A stretch of DNA of 64,000 bases from Kiritimatiellaeota bacterium B1221 (GCA_029269125.1 JARHXX010000014.1:16269-80268), one strand, 5' to 3'; shown: positions 45,653 to 55,015, numbered from the stretch's first letter. Notes: generated by a model not told the origin, from the sequence alone. Numbers and translations: made by a program.

Positions 45653-46129
45653 ATGAAAAAATTATCCCTTTTACTCAGTGCATCCTTCTTTCTCTTTCTC
45701 ACGATGGGATGTGATTTATCCGGAGAAAGCGCCAACGATCTGATCGCAGAAGCGGAAGATGCCTATGCCGCCAGTACCGAGAGCGCAACTACATCCGGAG
45801 CGACCACCACAAGTACTGATACGGCCACGTCCAGTAGCAGCACTGCCGGTTTCCTTTGGAAACCCGTCAGTGAAAGTAACGGAAACCTGGTGGTGCTCCT
45901 TCCCTCCTCCACCCAGGGACGCACCCAACAGGTCTGCACCATTTCCGGTGCTTTCGGATCCGAATCTGCTCCGATGCGTCATGAAACCCATAACGGCGGA
46001 CGCCCCCACTTCTACTTCGGCAAACCCGGCGGCTCCTACGGCACCAACATTACAGTACAGGCCCCCCTCACAGATGGGTCCATCTTTTCAACCGTGGTTG
46101 CGGATGGGTCTGCCCGCACCGAAAAATAA
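45653..46129 (+). CDS. Secreted lipoprotein with Ser/Thr-rich linker, unknown
   Basis: 158 residues. A signal peptide ends in the lipobox LTMGC, giving a lipid anchor at Cys20. An acidic stretch and a Ser/Thr/Ala-rich linker (about residues 40-65) precede a domain of about 90 residues (GFLWKPVSESNGNLVVLLPS...) that resembles no family I can name. Terminator directly follows. Confidence 0.7.
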   Translation: MKKLSLLLSASFFLFLTMGCDLSGESANDLIAEAEDAYAASTESATTSGATTTSTDTATSSSSTAGFLWKPVSESNGNLVVLLPSSTQGRTQQVCTISGAFGSESAPMRHETHNGGRPHFYFGKPGGSYGTNITVQAPLTDGSIFSTVVADGSARTEK

Positions 46130-46144
46130 TTCGGCTCAGGCCTG

Positions 46145-46175
46145 AAATCCCGGCGGTGAAGCCGGGATTTTTTTT
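46145..46175 (+). terminator. Intrinsic terminator after the lipoprotein gene
   Basis: AAATCCCGGC/GCCGGGATTT stem with GGTGAA loop followed by Ts. Confidence 0.9.
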
Positions 46176-46214
46176 GCCTATTCCATATTGGGGATTGCCG
46201 GAAAGCGTCCCCCC

Positions 46215-47294
46215 ATGATAGAAAACCCTATGGCAAAACAATATACTGTAGGCGTTTTCCCCGGCGATGGCCAAGGCCCTCCCGTCATCGAAGCCGCAAC
46301 CAAGGTGCTCAGCGCCGCCGGAAAGAAATTCGGTTTTTCGATCCAATTCAAGGAATACCCCTACTCTGGTGAACACTACTTAAACACCGGTGAACTCCTT
46401 CCGGAAACCACCCTTCAGGAACTCCGCGAACTCCCCGCAATTCTTTTCGGAGGGGTTGGCCACCCCGAAGTCACCCCCGGTCTGCTCTCACGTGAAATTC
46501 TTCTGAAAATTGCGGATCGGCTCGATCTCTACATCTCCGAACGCCCGGTTCGCTTAATGCCCGGTGTGAAAAGCTACCTGCGAACCAAAAACAATGAAGC
46601 CATCGATTACGTCATCATCCGCGAACATTCCGGAGGACTCAACGGAAAAATAGGAGGCTCCGTATTAAAAGGAACCTCCGGGGAAACCGCACAGGAAACC
46701 CTGATGTACAGCCGTTATCAGGTCGAACGCTGTCTCCGCTACGCTTTTCAAGTGGCCGCCTCCCCCAACCGGAACGGGAAATTGACCCTGACCAGCAAAA
46801 GCAGCCTGCAACCCCACGTCTATGACCTTTGGTCCCGGGTCTTCAAGGAAATGGGCGAGACCGAATTCCCCCATATCGAACGAAATTATATCGAAGTGGA
46901 CGACATTTGCATGCAACTCGTCCGCTATCCGGAAATCTTCGATGTCATCGTCACCGGCAATCTTACCGGTGATATTCTGGCAAATGTGGGCGCGGTCAGT
47001 CAGGGAGGGGCGGGATACGCCAGCATCGGCAGCCTTCATCCGGGAAAAACCGGAATGTTCGGCCCCATGCGGGCCAGTGCCGAGTTTTACGAAACCTCCC
47101 ACCTGCAAGCCAACCCCATCGCCGCCATCAGCGCCGCCACCATGCTCTTACGCTACCTGGGACAGGAACCCGCAGCCGCAAAAATCGAAGAGGCCATGAT
47201 CATCACTCTGGCAACCGAAGTCATGGCGGAAGGCACCCTCCTCTCCCGCTTTCAAACCTTGGAAGTGGCGGAAATGATTATCAATCGACTGTAA
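46215..47294 (+). CDS. Isocitrate/isopropylmalate-dehydrogenase-family enzyme, divergent
   Basis: 359 residues. The overall pattern is that of NAD(P)-dependent beta-decarboxylating dehydrogenases: FPGDGQGPPVIE at the start, ISERPVRL, and VTGNLTGDILANVGA near the end. Active-site segments deviate: IIREHSGGLNGKIGG replaces the standard REnTGG or RELTGG, the catalytic lysine lies in LTSKSS rather than KANV, and the metal aspartates are in EVDDICMQLV. It is therefore not clearly LeuB; tartrate or another 2-hydroxyacid oxidoreduction is possible. The ATG at 46215 has GGAAAG 9 bases upstream; 46230 is a second candidate and gives MAKQYTVGVFPGDG. A TTG at 46188 is unlikely. Confidence 0.82.
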   Translation: MIENPMAKQYTVGVFPGDGQGPPVIEAATKVLSAAGKKFGFSIQFKEYPYSGEHYLNTGELLPETTLQELRELPAILFGGVGHPEVTPGLLSREILLKIADRLDLYISERPVRLMPGVKSYLRTKNNEAIDYVIIREHSGGLNGKIGGSVLKGTSGETAQETLMYSRYQVERCLRYAFQVAASPNRNGKLTLTSKSSLQPHVYDLWSRVFKEMGETEFPHIERNYIEVDDICMQLVRYPEIFDVIVTGNLTGDILANVGAVSQGGAGYASIGSLHPGKTGMFGPMRASAEFYETSHLQANPIAAISAATMLLRYLGQEPAAAKIEEAMIITLATEVMAEGTLLSRFQTLEVAEMIINRL

Positions 47295-47320
47295 GGCCGG
47301 AGGTCGGGGGCGGATAAAGT

Positions 47321-47360
47321 TGAAATCTCAAATCCTAAACCTCAAATCTCAAATCTGAAA
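47321..47360. repeat. Short direct repeats of CTCAAATC
   Basis: The stretch after the dehydrogenase stop has four imperfect copies of (T)CTCAAATC/TCTGAAAC. It is simple-sequence-like and similar in flavour to the hairpin arm at 32641-32655. No function is apparent. Confidence 0.45.
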
Positions 47361-47363
47361 CTT

Positions 47364-48350
47364 TTACTCCGCCCTCGTCCCCAACGAGACTTCTCCGCTA
47401 TGCAAAGTATGCAGCTTTCCTTCATCATCTCGCAATAACAACGCGCCTTGGGCATTCACATCTTCCGCCACCCCGGAAAGAACCGTATCATTCGGCATTT
47501 GCACCCGCACCCGCTTACCCGGCGTCAGCGCCCCCTCCCGCCATCCATCCAAAATCGCGGAGGCATCTCCCGCCCACGCCAACGCCAACTGCGCATCCAA
47601 CTCCGCGAGGATCGCCACCAACAAATCGCTCCGCCGCCAGGTTTTACCTGTTTCAGAAGCCAGCGAACAGGCAATCTCCCGAATCTCTTCCGGAAATTGA
47701 TCCGCAGATGTATTCACATTCAGCCCCATTCCCAACATCGCATACTGGATCCCTTCCATATCCACACTCATTTCACATAACACCCCGCAAAGCTTCCGAC
47801 CGCCCATCAACACATCATTCGGCCATTTAATCCCCACGTCTTCCACCCCGCATTTTTTCAAAGCACGATAAACCGAAGTGGCCGCCAACAACGGAATCAA
47901 GGTGGCATCCTGCGGACGCAAAGGGGGACGCAATAATACCGAAAATTGCAAACTGTCTCCCGCCCGGCCCAACCAGCTCCGTCCCCGACGTCCCCGCCCC
48001 TTTTCCTGCACTTCCGCCACCACCAGGCTTCCCTCTGCCGCATGCGCTTCGGCCAGACTTCGAATCTCATCGTTGGTCGAATCCACCACTTCCCGATATT
48101 GATACGCCCCCTTCGTAAAACGTGTGCCTGCCAATTGCGGCAAGATCATCTCCGCCTCCAAGCCATCCGGATCCTCCAGCAATCGATACCCCTTCCGGGT
48201 ACTCGACTCAATTTCATACCCCAATGCCTGCAATCCCTTGATTTGCTTCGAAATGGCGGCCCGACTCACCCCACTGGGCTGGCGCAGCTGTTCGCTGCTC
48301 ACCCATTCGGCCCCCGACTGCCTCAATTGATCCAGTAATTTGATATTCAT
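47364..48350 (-). CDS. birA: Biotin-protein ligase and biotin operon repressor (BirA)
   Basis: 328 residues. N-terminal winged helix-turn-helix at 1-60 (VSRAAISKQIKGLQALGYEI), then the ligase domain: GRGRRGR at 118-124 binds the adenylate, KWPND at 175-179 and the lysine at 186 are in place. The long form with a DNA-binding domain both biotinylates acetyl-CoA carboxylase and represses biotin genes. The BirA operator at 48412-48443, just in front of this gene, suggests autoregulation and control of the divergent receptor gene. Confidence 0.94.
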   Translation of the reverse strand: MNIKLLDQLRQSGAEWVSSEQLRQPSGVSRAAISKQIKGLQALGYEIESSTRKGYRLLEDPDGLEAEMILPQLAGTRFTKGAYQYREVVDSTNDEIRSLAEAHAAEGSLVVAEVQEKGRGRRGRSWLGRAGDSLQFSVLLRPPLRPQDATLIPLLAATSVYRALKKCGVEDVGIKWPNDVLMGGRKLCGVLCEMSVDMEGIQYAMLGMGLNVNTSADQFPEEIREIACSLASETGKTWRRSDLLVAILAELDAQLALAWAGDASAILDGWREGALTPGKRVRVQMPNDTVLSGVAEDVNAQGALLLRDDEGKLHTLHSGEVSLGTRAE

Positions 48351-48411
48351 TTCTATAACACCCTAACCAAAAATCTCCCGGGATCAATGGCGATTGTCGA
48401 CCGATCCTTCA

Positions 48412-48443
48412 TTGTAAACCTAATATTATTTTATAGTTTACAA
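48412..48443. promoter_or_regulatory. BirA operator
   Basis: TTGTAAACC at 48412-48420 and AGTTTACAA at 48435-48443, spaced by 14 bases. The known BirA consensus is TTGTAAACC-N14-16-GGTTTACAA; 17 of 18 bases match. The site sits in the 121-base gap between birA and the divergent TonB-dependent receptor gene, so it can control both. The inner 14 bases are AT-only, suitable for a promoter -10 that BirA would cover. Confidence 0.88.
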
Positions 48444-48471
48444 TCATTGAAGCCCCAGCTAAGTCCGCACC

Positions 48472-50271
48472 ATGATCAAATTGATATTGCCCTCCCTCTC
48501 TTTCGCCTTGATTTCACTGAGCACATCCGCCCAGGACACCCCCATCCTGGCGCCACCGCTGCAAGTCTCCGAAAAACCCTTGGTTTCCGTACAACAAACC
48601 GGCCAGGATGACAGTGTGAGCACCGCCCTGCAATCCCTCCCCGGCGTAGTGATACTCCCTCAGGGCGTTCCCGTGGGCCAAAGTGATTTAAGTATTCGCG
48701 GATCCAGTTTTTCCGGTGCAGGACTCAGCATGTTCGGATTGTCTCTTGGAAATGCCCAAACCGAACATTTTAATGCGGATCTCCCTTTTCCCGCATGGTG
48801 GTTTTCCGGACCTGAAGTACTCACGGGAGTTGAACAGGCTCTTCGCAGTGAAGGCCACCTCACCGGCACCGTTCTCCTCAGCCCCCTTCCCATTCAAAAC
48901 CAAAAAACCGTCACCCTGGGCGTGGATAATAAAGACGGATACTGGGGCAACACAGGTGCACAGCAAGTCTTCGAAAAAGCGGATGGCTCCCAAATCGGCG
49001 TCGGGGTCTATGCAGGCTACAGCGAAATCCCGGGCGTCGATTTTCCCGACAACGATGTGCAAGTCGCCCGCGCCGGCGCCAGCATTCAAAAAATTACCGA
49101 TGGCGGACAAGGGGATCTCATGATCGGCCACCAAGATAAAACCTTTGGCGCCCGGGGATATTATGGGGTCAGTGACGCCCTCAAAGCCGAAGAAAACACC
49201 CAGGACACCCTGCTCATTGGAAATTGGCAAAGCGCCGACCCGGCCAGCAAATGGGACGCGTCCTTCATGCTCCGCCAGTTCGAAGACGATTATAAACTCT
49301 GGTTACCCACCGCCCTCTTTCAAAATACCCACAAAACCCGATCAGCCGCCACCCAGGCGGGGCGACAGTTCCTGCTCAGTGATGCATGGACCCTTAAAAC
49401 CCGGTTGGCAGCTGATGTCGAAGAGATCGAAAGCAATTCACTGGGCGATTTCTCCCGCTATCAACTTTCAGCCACCATGGTCCCCGAATGGCAGGCGACC
49501 ACACAGCTGAAACTCAGCGCCGGTCTCCGCGGAGAAATTCTCGAGGACGATAAGAACCAACTCCTCCCCCTCGCCCGAATCGATTTCGACTGGATGGAAA
49601 ACCTGGCCCTGCATGCCGAGTTCAGCCAAACGGTTCGCCGACCCAGCTACACCGAACTCAACTACGAATCCCCCGGAAGCCTGGGCAATGCCGGACTCGA
49701 CTTACAAGAGCAGACCGCCATCGAAGCCGGCATCCACTGGCAAGCCAACGAAAAACTGAATCTGCAGGCCCTGGTATTCCAATATCAAACATCCGATACT
49801 GTAGACTGGATACGGCCGGATGCCGAGGCCACCCGTTGGCAGGCCGAAAATATCGGGGATGTGGATACCTTGGGATCCGAATTCATTTTGGGATATCAAC
49901 TGCAAGAGCAACTCCACTTCACCACTTCGTATATGTGGATGGACAAAGACCCGGATGACGCCCCCTATGCCAGTCGGTATTCCCTCGATTACGCCCGAAA
50001 TTTTGTGCGGGTGCAACTCGATTGGAGCCCGCTCAACTGGATGCGGATTGAGCTTTCACAATGGTACCGTGACCAAGTGGAAAACGCCTTGCGGACCGAA
50101 GGCGGAAACGAACAGTGGCTCACCAATGTTGCGGTCCACTTCCGTATCTGTGAAAACACCCAGTTGAGTCTGATGGCGAACAACGCCACCGACGACGACT
50201 ACCGCGTGTATCCCGGACAAAACACCGTCACCCAGCGCCGCGTTTCTGCCGGACTCACCATGGACTGGTAA
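48472..50271 (+). CDS. TonB-dependent outer-membrane receptor, candidate biotin importer
   Basis: 599 residues, small for the family. A signal peptide ends near TSAQ. The plug domain is at about 45-150 (VSTALQSLPGVVILPQG, SDLSIRGSSF) and the beta barrel follows with typical TonB-receptor barrel strands; the chain ends in W as outer-membrane proteins do. The presumed TonB box near 32-40 (LQVSEKPLV) is weak. The BirA operator directly upstream indicates biotin-dependent repression, so biotin or a precursor is the most economical substrate. Alternatively the receptor is for another solute and the operator serves only birA. No TonB gene is in the window. Confidence 0.86.
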   Translation: MIKLILPSLSFALISLSTSAQDTPILAPPLQVSEKPLVSVQQTGQDDSVSTALQSLPGVVILPQGVPVGQSDLSIRGSSFSGAGLSMFGLSLGNAQTEHFNADLPFPAWWFSGPEVLTGVEQALRSEGHLTGTVLLSPLPIQNQKTVTLGVDNKDGYWGNTGAQQVFEKADGSQIGVGVYAGYSEIPGVDFPDNDVQVARAGASIQKITDGGQGDLMIGHQDKTFGARGYYGVSDALKAEENTQDTLLIGNWQSADPASKWDASFMLRQFEDDYKLWLPTALFQNTHKTRSAATQAGRQFLLSDAWTLKTRLAADVEEIESNSLGDFSRYQLSATMVPEWQATTQLKLSAGLRGEILEDDKNQLLPLARIDFDWMENLALHAEFSQTVRRPSYTELNYESPGSLGNAGLDLQEQTAIEAGIHWQANEKLNLQALVFQYQTSDTVDWIRPDAEATRWQAENIGDVDTLGSEFILGYQLQEQLHFTTSYMWMDKDPDDAPYASRYSLDYARNFVRVQLDWSPLNWMRIELSQWYRDQVENALRTEGGNEQWLTNVAVHFRICENTQLSLMANNATDDDYRVYPGQNTVTQRRVSAGLTMDW

Positions 50272-50303
50272 AATAGACTCACAACATAATCCGTGAAAGG
50301 CAT

Positions 50304-50328
50304 AGTCCACGCACTCCGTGCGTGGACT
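50304..50328. repeat. 11-bp perfect palindrome after the receptor gene
   Basis: AGTCCACGCAC and GTGCGTGGACT with a 3-base loop. No T-run follows, so it is probably a repetitive palindrome rather than a terminator, though it follows the receptor stop by 33 bases. Confidence 0.55.
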
Positions 50329-50346
50329 CCGCTGAATTTTTAGGCA

Positions 50347-50375
50347 TTGACAAAAAAATAACGGCCATTTATGTT
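50347..50375 (+). promoter_or_regulatory. Strong candidate promoter for the pseudopilin gene
   Basis: Perfect TTGACA at 50347-50352, 17-base spacer, and TATGTT at 50370-50375. The -10 overlaps the left part of a palindrome at 50371-50386, an arrangement typical of repression. About 200 bases of untranslated leader would follow. Confidence 0.6.
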
Positions 50376-50386
50376 TACGTAATCAT
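50371..50386. promoter_or_regulatory. LacI-like palindromic operator, copy 1
   Basis: ATGTTTACGTAATCAT is a 16-base palindrome with one mismatched pair and a central CG, the style of LacI/GalR operators. With the next four bases it is 19/20 identical, on the other strand, to 57061-57080. Confidence 0.6.
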
Positions 50387-50587
50387 TTTGCACAATTCTT
50401 CCCGGAATTCAAAATCCGCAAAATGATTTTATCACCGGATAAATGACAAAAAAAACTCACTTCTACTGAAGCCCCCATCTCCTTGCTGTAAAATCAGTGA
50501 GGAGATCCGAATCCTCAGCCCCCCCCACTCCCGACACACCATCCAAACCTGTGGTCACACACAGGCTCGAACACAAAAAGCTTTATC

Positions 50588-51289
50588 ATGAAACCATTTT
50601 CCAAGCAGGGATTCACACTGATTGAAATGTTAGTGGTCATTGCCATTATCGCATTATTGGCCTCGATCATGATTCCCGCAGTGTCCAAAACCAAACAAAA
50701 AGCCGATGCCGTAAAGTGTATGCACAACCTCAACCAAATTGGGTTGGCAGTGACCCAGTACACCATGGCCCACAATGAAAAACTTCCCGTTTCCAACGAA
50801 ACCTCTTCAGGAAATGACCCACGAGGATGGCGCCTGGTCATCGCACCTTATCTCGGCCTGGACACTTCGCAATGGTGGGCGGACAACGTGCTCACCACCA
50901 GTGTCTTTCGATGCCCCAGCTTTAAACGGGGTCCCGGCCATAATGCGAGATGGGATGGCGGATACGGATGGAATTACCGCTACATGGGACACCGCACCAA
51001 CAGCACCGGATACTCAGAGCGTCAGAAAATGTACACCATTCCCAACCCCGCCGAAACGGTTTTAGTTGCCGACACCACCGAAGGGAAAGACACCGCCACC
51101 GATTACAAAATCGCCTACCTGTATCGACCCACCGGTGGGGGCGGCGCCCCCACCCCTGCTGTCGGCACCCGACACCGGAACGGCATCAATATTCTCTGGG
51201 CCGACATGCACGTCGGCTGGATGTCTCAAGACCAACTCACCACCGGCAAAAACGGGAACAAGAACTGGTATTACGAACGGGAAAAATAA
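50588..51289 (+). CDS. Pseudopilin-like secreted protein (DUF1559-like, H-X9-DG type)
   Basis: 233 residues. It has a type IV pilin-like N-terminal methylation signal, KQGFTLIEMLVVIAIIALLASIMIP, cleaved after Gly8. The soluble part has the block VSKTKQKADAVKCMHNLNQIG typical of this Planctomycetes/Verrucomicrobia family and the C-terminal RHRNGINILWADMHVGW motif (a tail like H-x9-DG). Function in such large gene families is not known; surface or secretion-pseudopilus placement is expected. It precedes the esterase gene by about 90 bases and may be co-transcribed with it. Confidence 0.85.
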   Translation: MKPFSKQGFTLIEMLVVIAIIALLASIMIPAVSKTKQKADAVKCMHNLNQIGLAVTQYTMAHNEKLPVSNETSSGNDPRGWRLVIAPYLGLDTSQWWADNVLTTSVFRCPSFKRGPGHNARWDGGYGWNYRYMGHRTNSTGYSERQKMYTIPNPAETVLVADTTEGKDTATDYKIAYLYRPTGGGGAPTPAVGTRHRNGINILWADMHVGWMSQDQLTTGKNGNKNWYYEREK

Positions 51290-51381
51290 ACCGATCCCCC
51301 TCATGATTTTCAAAACCGATTTCAAACGCGCAACCGCATGCGACACATAAATATTTTTCTCATTCCCCAATCGAAAACCCC

Positions 51382-52830
51382 ATGAAAATTGTACCAACCG
51401 CCATCCTGCTTACCTTTTTAAGTCTCTCCTTGCGAGCTGAACTTTGGCTGCCTGCCCTCTTCTCGGATGGCATGATCGTCCAGCGGGAAAAACCTTTTAC
51501 CCTCTGGGGAAAAGATACGCCCGGCACAAAAATTACGGTAACCCTCGCCGGCACTTCCGACACGGCCACCGTGACCAAACAGGGAACCTGGAAGGCAACC
51601 CTGCCCGTTCAATCCTTCACCCAGAGTCAAACCCTCACCATTCAGGGATCCACAACCCTTGAAATCAAAGAGGTGCTGGTGGGTGAAGTGTGGATCGCCT
51701 CCGGCCAGTCGAACATGGAATACTCACTGCGGGCAATCAAAGCGGATCCTCGACACCTCAGTGAAACCGCAGACCGGCCCATCCGTTTCTTTCGGGTGAA
51801 AAGAAACGCCAGCGCAGAACCCGTTGAAGACGTAACAGGTTCCTGGGGAAAACCAACAGACCGCTATTCCGCGGTCGCATTTTATTTTGCACAATCCCTT
51901 TACGCAGAACTCAACGTGCCAGTGGGGATCATCCAATCAGGATGGAGCGGGAGCCCCATTCGCGGGTGGATTCCTTTTGAGATTCTGGAACCTTTGCCTC
52001 CGGCAAGCTATCAGGTTCGAAAATTTAAAGAGTTCATGGCACTGGACCCTTCTTCAGAAGTCTATTCGGAAAGCATCAAGAGTTACAAACCCCATGGCAG
52101 ACCCGGCTACCTGTTTAACGGGATGATTCACCCGATCGCCGGATTTCCCGCCAAAGGGATTATTTGGTATCAGGGGGAATCGGATATAAATCAACCCTAC
52201 GGGTATACGCTCTTTTGCCAAGCCATGTTAAAAGCTTGGAGAGAGGCATGGCAGGATCCGACCCTGGGATTCTTCCCGGTCCAGCTCGCCGGATACAAAG
52301 ACAAACAAACCCGCCCTTCCGAAGGCACCAGCCAACCTCAATTCCGTGAAGCCCAAATCGCTATTTTAAACCAGCCCTATACCGGCGCAGCCACGGCAGT
52401 GGATGTCGGAGAGGCGGATAATATTCATCCCCCAAACAAACAACCCGTGGGACATCGCCTGGCCACATCCACACTGCATGTCATGTACGGCCGAGACGAT
52501 CTACCTGCCGGGAGCCCCCGTTTTGAAAAACTTGAAATCATCGGGTCCGAGGTGATCCTCACACTCAAAGATATCGGCAACGGACTCAAACTTCAACCCA
52601 ATGGAGCGCATTCAGGATTCGCCGTAAAATCAGAAAGTGGAGACTGGGAATGGGCAGACATTAAAAGTCTAAACGGCAACCAAGTGATCATTCAATCCGC
52701 AGCAGTGGAAAACCCGGCAGAAGTAAGATACGGCTGGGCACGCAACCCCTGCCTCTCCATCTTCAGCGCAGATGATTTTCCCCTGCTCCCCTTCCGAACA
52801 GATAAAACCCCTTACCGGGACCGGAAATAA
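51382..52830 (+). CDS. Sialate O-acetylesterase-like SGNH hydrolase
   Basis: 482 residues. Signal peptide (cleavage near LRA), then an N-terminal beta domain of about 80 residues. The SGNH block I motif GEVWIASGQSNME carries the nucleophile S110; WYQGESD follows for the oxyanion/glycine blocks, and the catalytic Asp/His segment is in VGEADNIHPPNKQPVGHR. Enzymes of this group remove acetyl groups from sialic acids or from plant and algal glycans. Its promoter region is shared with the pseudopilin gene. The ending PYRDRK is ordinary. Confidence 0.88.
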   Translation: MKIVPTAILLTFLSLSLRAELWLPALFSDGMIVQREKPFTLWGKDTPGTKITVTLAGTSDTATVTKQGTWKATLPVQSFTQSQTLTIQGSTTLEIKEVLVGEVWIASGQSNMEYSLRAIKADPRHLSETADRPIRFFRVKRNASAEPVEDVTGSWGKPTDRYSAVAFYFAQSLYAELNVPVGIIQSGWSGSPIRGWIPFEILEPLPPASYQVRKFKEFMALDPSSEVYSESIKSYKPHGRPGYLFNGMIHPIAGFPAKGIIWYQGESDINQPYGYTLFCQAMLKAWREAWQDPTLGFFPVQLAGYKDKQTRPSEGTSQPQFREAQIAILNQPYTGAATAVDVGEADNIHPPNKQPVGHRLATSTLHVMYGRDDLPAGSPRFEKLEIIGSEVILTLKDIGNGLKLQPNGAHSGFAVKSESGDWEWADIKSLNGNQVIIQSAAVENPAEVRYGWARNPCLSIFSADDFPLLPFRTDKTPYRDRK

Positions 52831-52923
52831 ACAGACAACTTTAATACCTGCCCTTTTTTGAAGGAGTAAGCAGAACCCCCACATCCTTTGCCCTGGGCGA
52901 CGTGATATCCGCCCTTTCAAATT

Positions 52924-53694
52924 TTAAAGGTGCAGACGGAAAAACTCCAGAATAGACGGACGCAGGTCAACAGCTTCCTGACCTCCCGCTTCCGCAAAGG
53001 GTGCGAAGGAATGATGAAATTCGGGGAGCACTTTTTCTTCAAAACACCATCCGCGGGAAAGGTAATCCTTTTTGAATTGTTCGTGCTGTTTCAGTAAAAC
53101 CGTTTTATCCGCCGTGCCGTGGATATGGTAAACCGGAGGCGCTTCTTTACCCGTCCACTTCTTCAACCAATGCGCAGGGGACATCAGCTTGTTCACTTCC
53201 GGGTCCGGGGCCTGTTTGCTCTTTTCGCGAATGGTTAAATCATAAGGACCATAAAACCCTACCAGGGCTTTAGGAACAGTCACCGTGGTTTTATATCCCA
53301 AATGTTCATAGAGCCCTGAACCACCCAGCATATATAGATTTGCCAAACAACAGCCGGCAGAAAAGCCCATCATCCCCAATCGGCTCACATCCAAATTCCA
53401 TCGTGCGCCTTCCCTGGATAAATAGGAAATGGCATCGGCCACCGCAAAAATCGTTTCCGGCCATTTGGCAAAACGATCTTCCCGGGGGGCCAGCGGATAA
53501 GAGATCGATGTAAAGTGAATGCCCTGCTCCTGCAGATATTCCCCCATCTGTTTGCAGCGTCCATCTTCCCGGTTCGAGGAGTGGAACCCACCCCCATGAA
53601 TCCCCACCACCAAAGGCGCATGGGGCCTGGACGTCAAATACAGATCCAAACACTGGGAATCGTTATATTGAATATTTTGAATACAGTTACGCAT
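52924..53694 (-). CDS. Alpha/beta hydrolase (esterase/lipase type)
   Basis: 256 residues. Oxyanion motif HGGGFHSS near 40-47, nucleophile elbow GFSAGC, the aspartate in HGTADKTVL and the histidine in FHHSFA near the C-terminus complete the triad of the HSL/esterase group. No signal peptide. I place the start at the ATG at 53694, with GGAAGG 11 bases upstream, overlapping the preceding stop by 8 bases; a TTG at 53715 is less likely. Co-transcribed with the FAD enzyme gene. Confidence 0.87.
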   Translation of the reverse strand: MRNCIQNIQYNDSQCLDLYLTSRPHAPLVVGIHGGGFHSSNREDGRCKQMGEYLQEQGIHFTSISYPLAPREDRFAKWPETIFAVADAISYLSREGARWNLDVSRLGMMGFSAGCCLANLYMLGGSGLYEHLGYKTTVTVPKALVGFYGPYDLTIREKSKQAPDPEVNKLMSPAHWLKKWTGKEAPPVYHIHGTADKTVLLKQHEQFKKDYLSRGWCFEEKVLPEFHHSFAPFAEAGGQEAVDLRPSILEFFRLHL

Positions 53695-55015
53695 CGTCGA
53701 CGAGGCCTTCCACAAATTGATTTTGCTCTTTTAAGAGCGCGCGTATTTTGGATACCGGCACTTCGCGAATATCTGTGTATTGATGTTGAGCCGCTTCCGC
53801 CGCCGCGACCCCGCAAGCCTGCCCAATGGCGGTGAGCGGCGCCATCACCCGATAGGAAGAATGCGCTTCGTGGGTGCCACTGATACAACGCGAACCCAAC
53901 AGCAGGTTTCCCCAGCCTTTGGCGCAAAGACACCGGAAAGGAATATGATAATAGCCGCTCCCGGGAATGTCCCGCATCTCCGTATCTCCTCCCTCCGGAT
54001 TGTGGATATCTATCGGATAACAACAGGCCGCCACCATGTCTTCAAACCGGGCTTCTCCCAGACAATCCTCCTGGGTCAGCATATAATCCCCCACGATACG
54101 ACGCCCTTCGCGAATGCCTAACACCGGAGAGATTTTCAATTCCGCTTCCACCAAAGCCGGGTGATCTTTTATCTCATTCCACAAATCATAAATCTGTTTT
54201 TCCGCTTTCTGGTATCCCTGTTTTACCGAATCCGGATCAGTGGGATCAATTCCGGTCACCCGGGTATGATTAAACACCAATGTCCGGGCATCCGGACTGG
54301 GGAAAAAGAGCACACCCTGATCGCCCCGTTTCGGATTGGAGGTGCGCCCTTCCTCCTTCAACCGCTGATAAGCTTCATTGAGCCCCAGCGCTTTCTTAAT
54401 TTGCTTTATATCGCCCCAATTCTCGGCCCGAAACGGCGTAATCCCATCCGCACTCAATAGTTCCGATTTAATATTTGAAATGACAAAAGTCAGGGTTGAA
54501 GGCTGCATCTGTTGATCCGCCGTTCTTCCCACTTGAAAGTCCGCACCCGCCATCACGGCCAGATTCCCGTTGGCAGTGCCATCAATAAAAAAAGCAGCCG
54601 TGACCCGGGCTGAAACCGCACCGGAAACCTCAAGAGACTGAATAGATTTCCCATCCACTTCACAAGCCTCCACCCGGGTGGAGGTCCACACTTCTAAATT
54701 ATCTTCGCCGGCAACCAGGCTCTGATAACGTGCAGACAAGTCTTCCGCATCATAATACGTGATCGTTTCATCCGATGCACGGCAAGGAAAGAGATGCGGA
54801 TAAAGTTCAGGCAGAAATCCATCATTCACATTTTGATTCCCCCCGGGTCCCAAACCGCACAAGATACCCAGCGGACTGAATACCCCTGTCCCACCGATAC
54901 GATCCTGTGCTTCAATCAATAAAGTTTTCGCGCCCGACCGCGCAGCCCCCACCGCCGCACAAATCCCGCCGGCCCCCGCACCTGCCACGACCACATCAAA
55001 TTTAAATTCCTTCAT
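53687..55015 (-). CDS. FAD-dependent oxidoreductase
   Basis: 442 residues. The N-terminus has the dinucleotide-binding motif VVVAGAGAGGICAAVGAARSGAKTLLIEA and a flavin-binding ending around GNLLLGSRCISGTHEAHSSYRV...GQACGVAA. Members of this family (FAD-dependent oxidoreductase, pfam12831-like) are common in Verrucomicrobia and often placed in polysaccharide-utilisation loci; substrate unknown. Coupled with the hydrolase downstream. No signal peptide is seen, so it is cytoplasmic. Confidence 0.87.
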   Translation of the reverse strand: MKEFKFDVVVAGAGAGGICAAVGAARSGAKTLLIEAQDRIGGTGVFSPLGILCGLGPGGNQNVNDGFLPELYPHLFPCRASDETITYYDAEDLSARYQSLVAGEDNLEVWTSTRVEACEVDGKSIQSLEVSGAVSARVTAAFFIDGTANGNLAVMAGADFQVGRTADQQMQPSTLTFVISNIKSELLSADGITPFRAENWGDIKQIKKALGLNEAYQRLKEEGRTSNPKRGDQGVLFFPSPDARTLVFNHTRVTGIDPTDPDSVKQGYQKAEKQIYDLWNEIKDHPALVEAELKISPVLGIREGRRIVGDYMLTQEDCLGEARFEDMVAACCYPIDIHNPEGGDTEMRDIPGSGYYHIPFRCLCAKGWGNLLLGSRCISGTHEAHSSYRVMAPLTAIGQACGVAAAEAAQHQYTDIREVPVSKIRALLKEQNQFVEGLVDDA

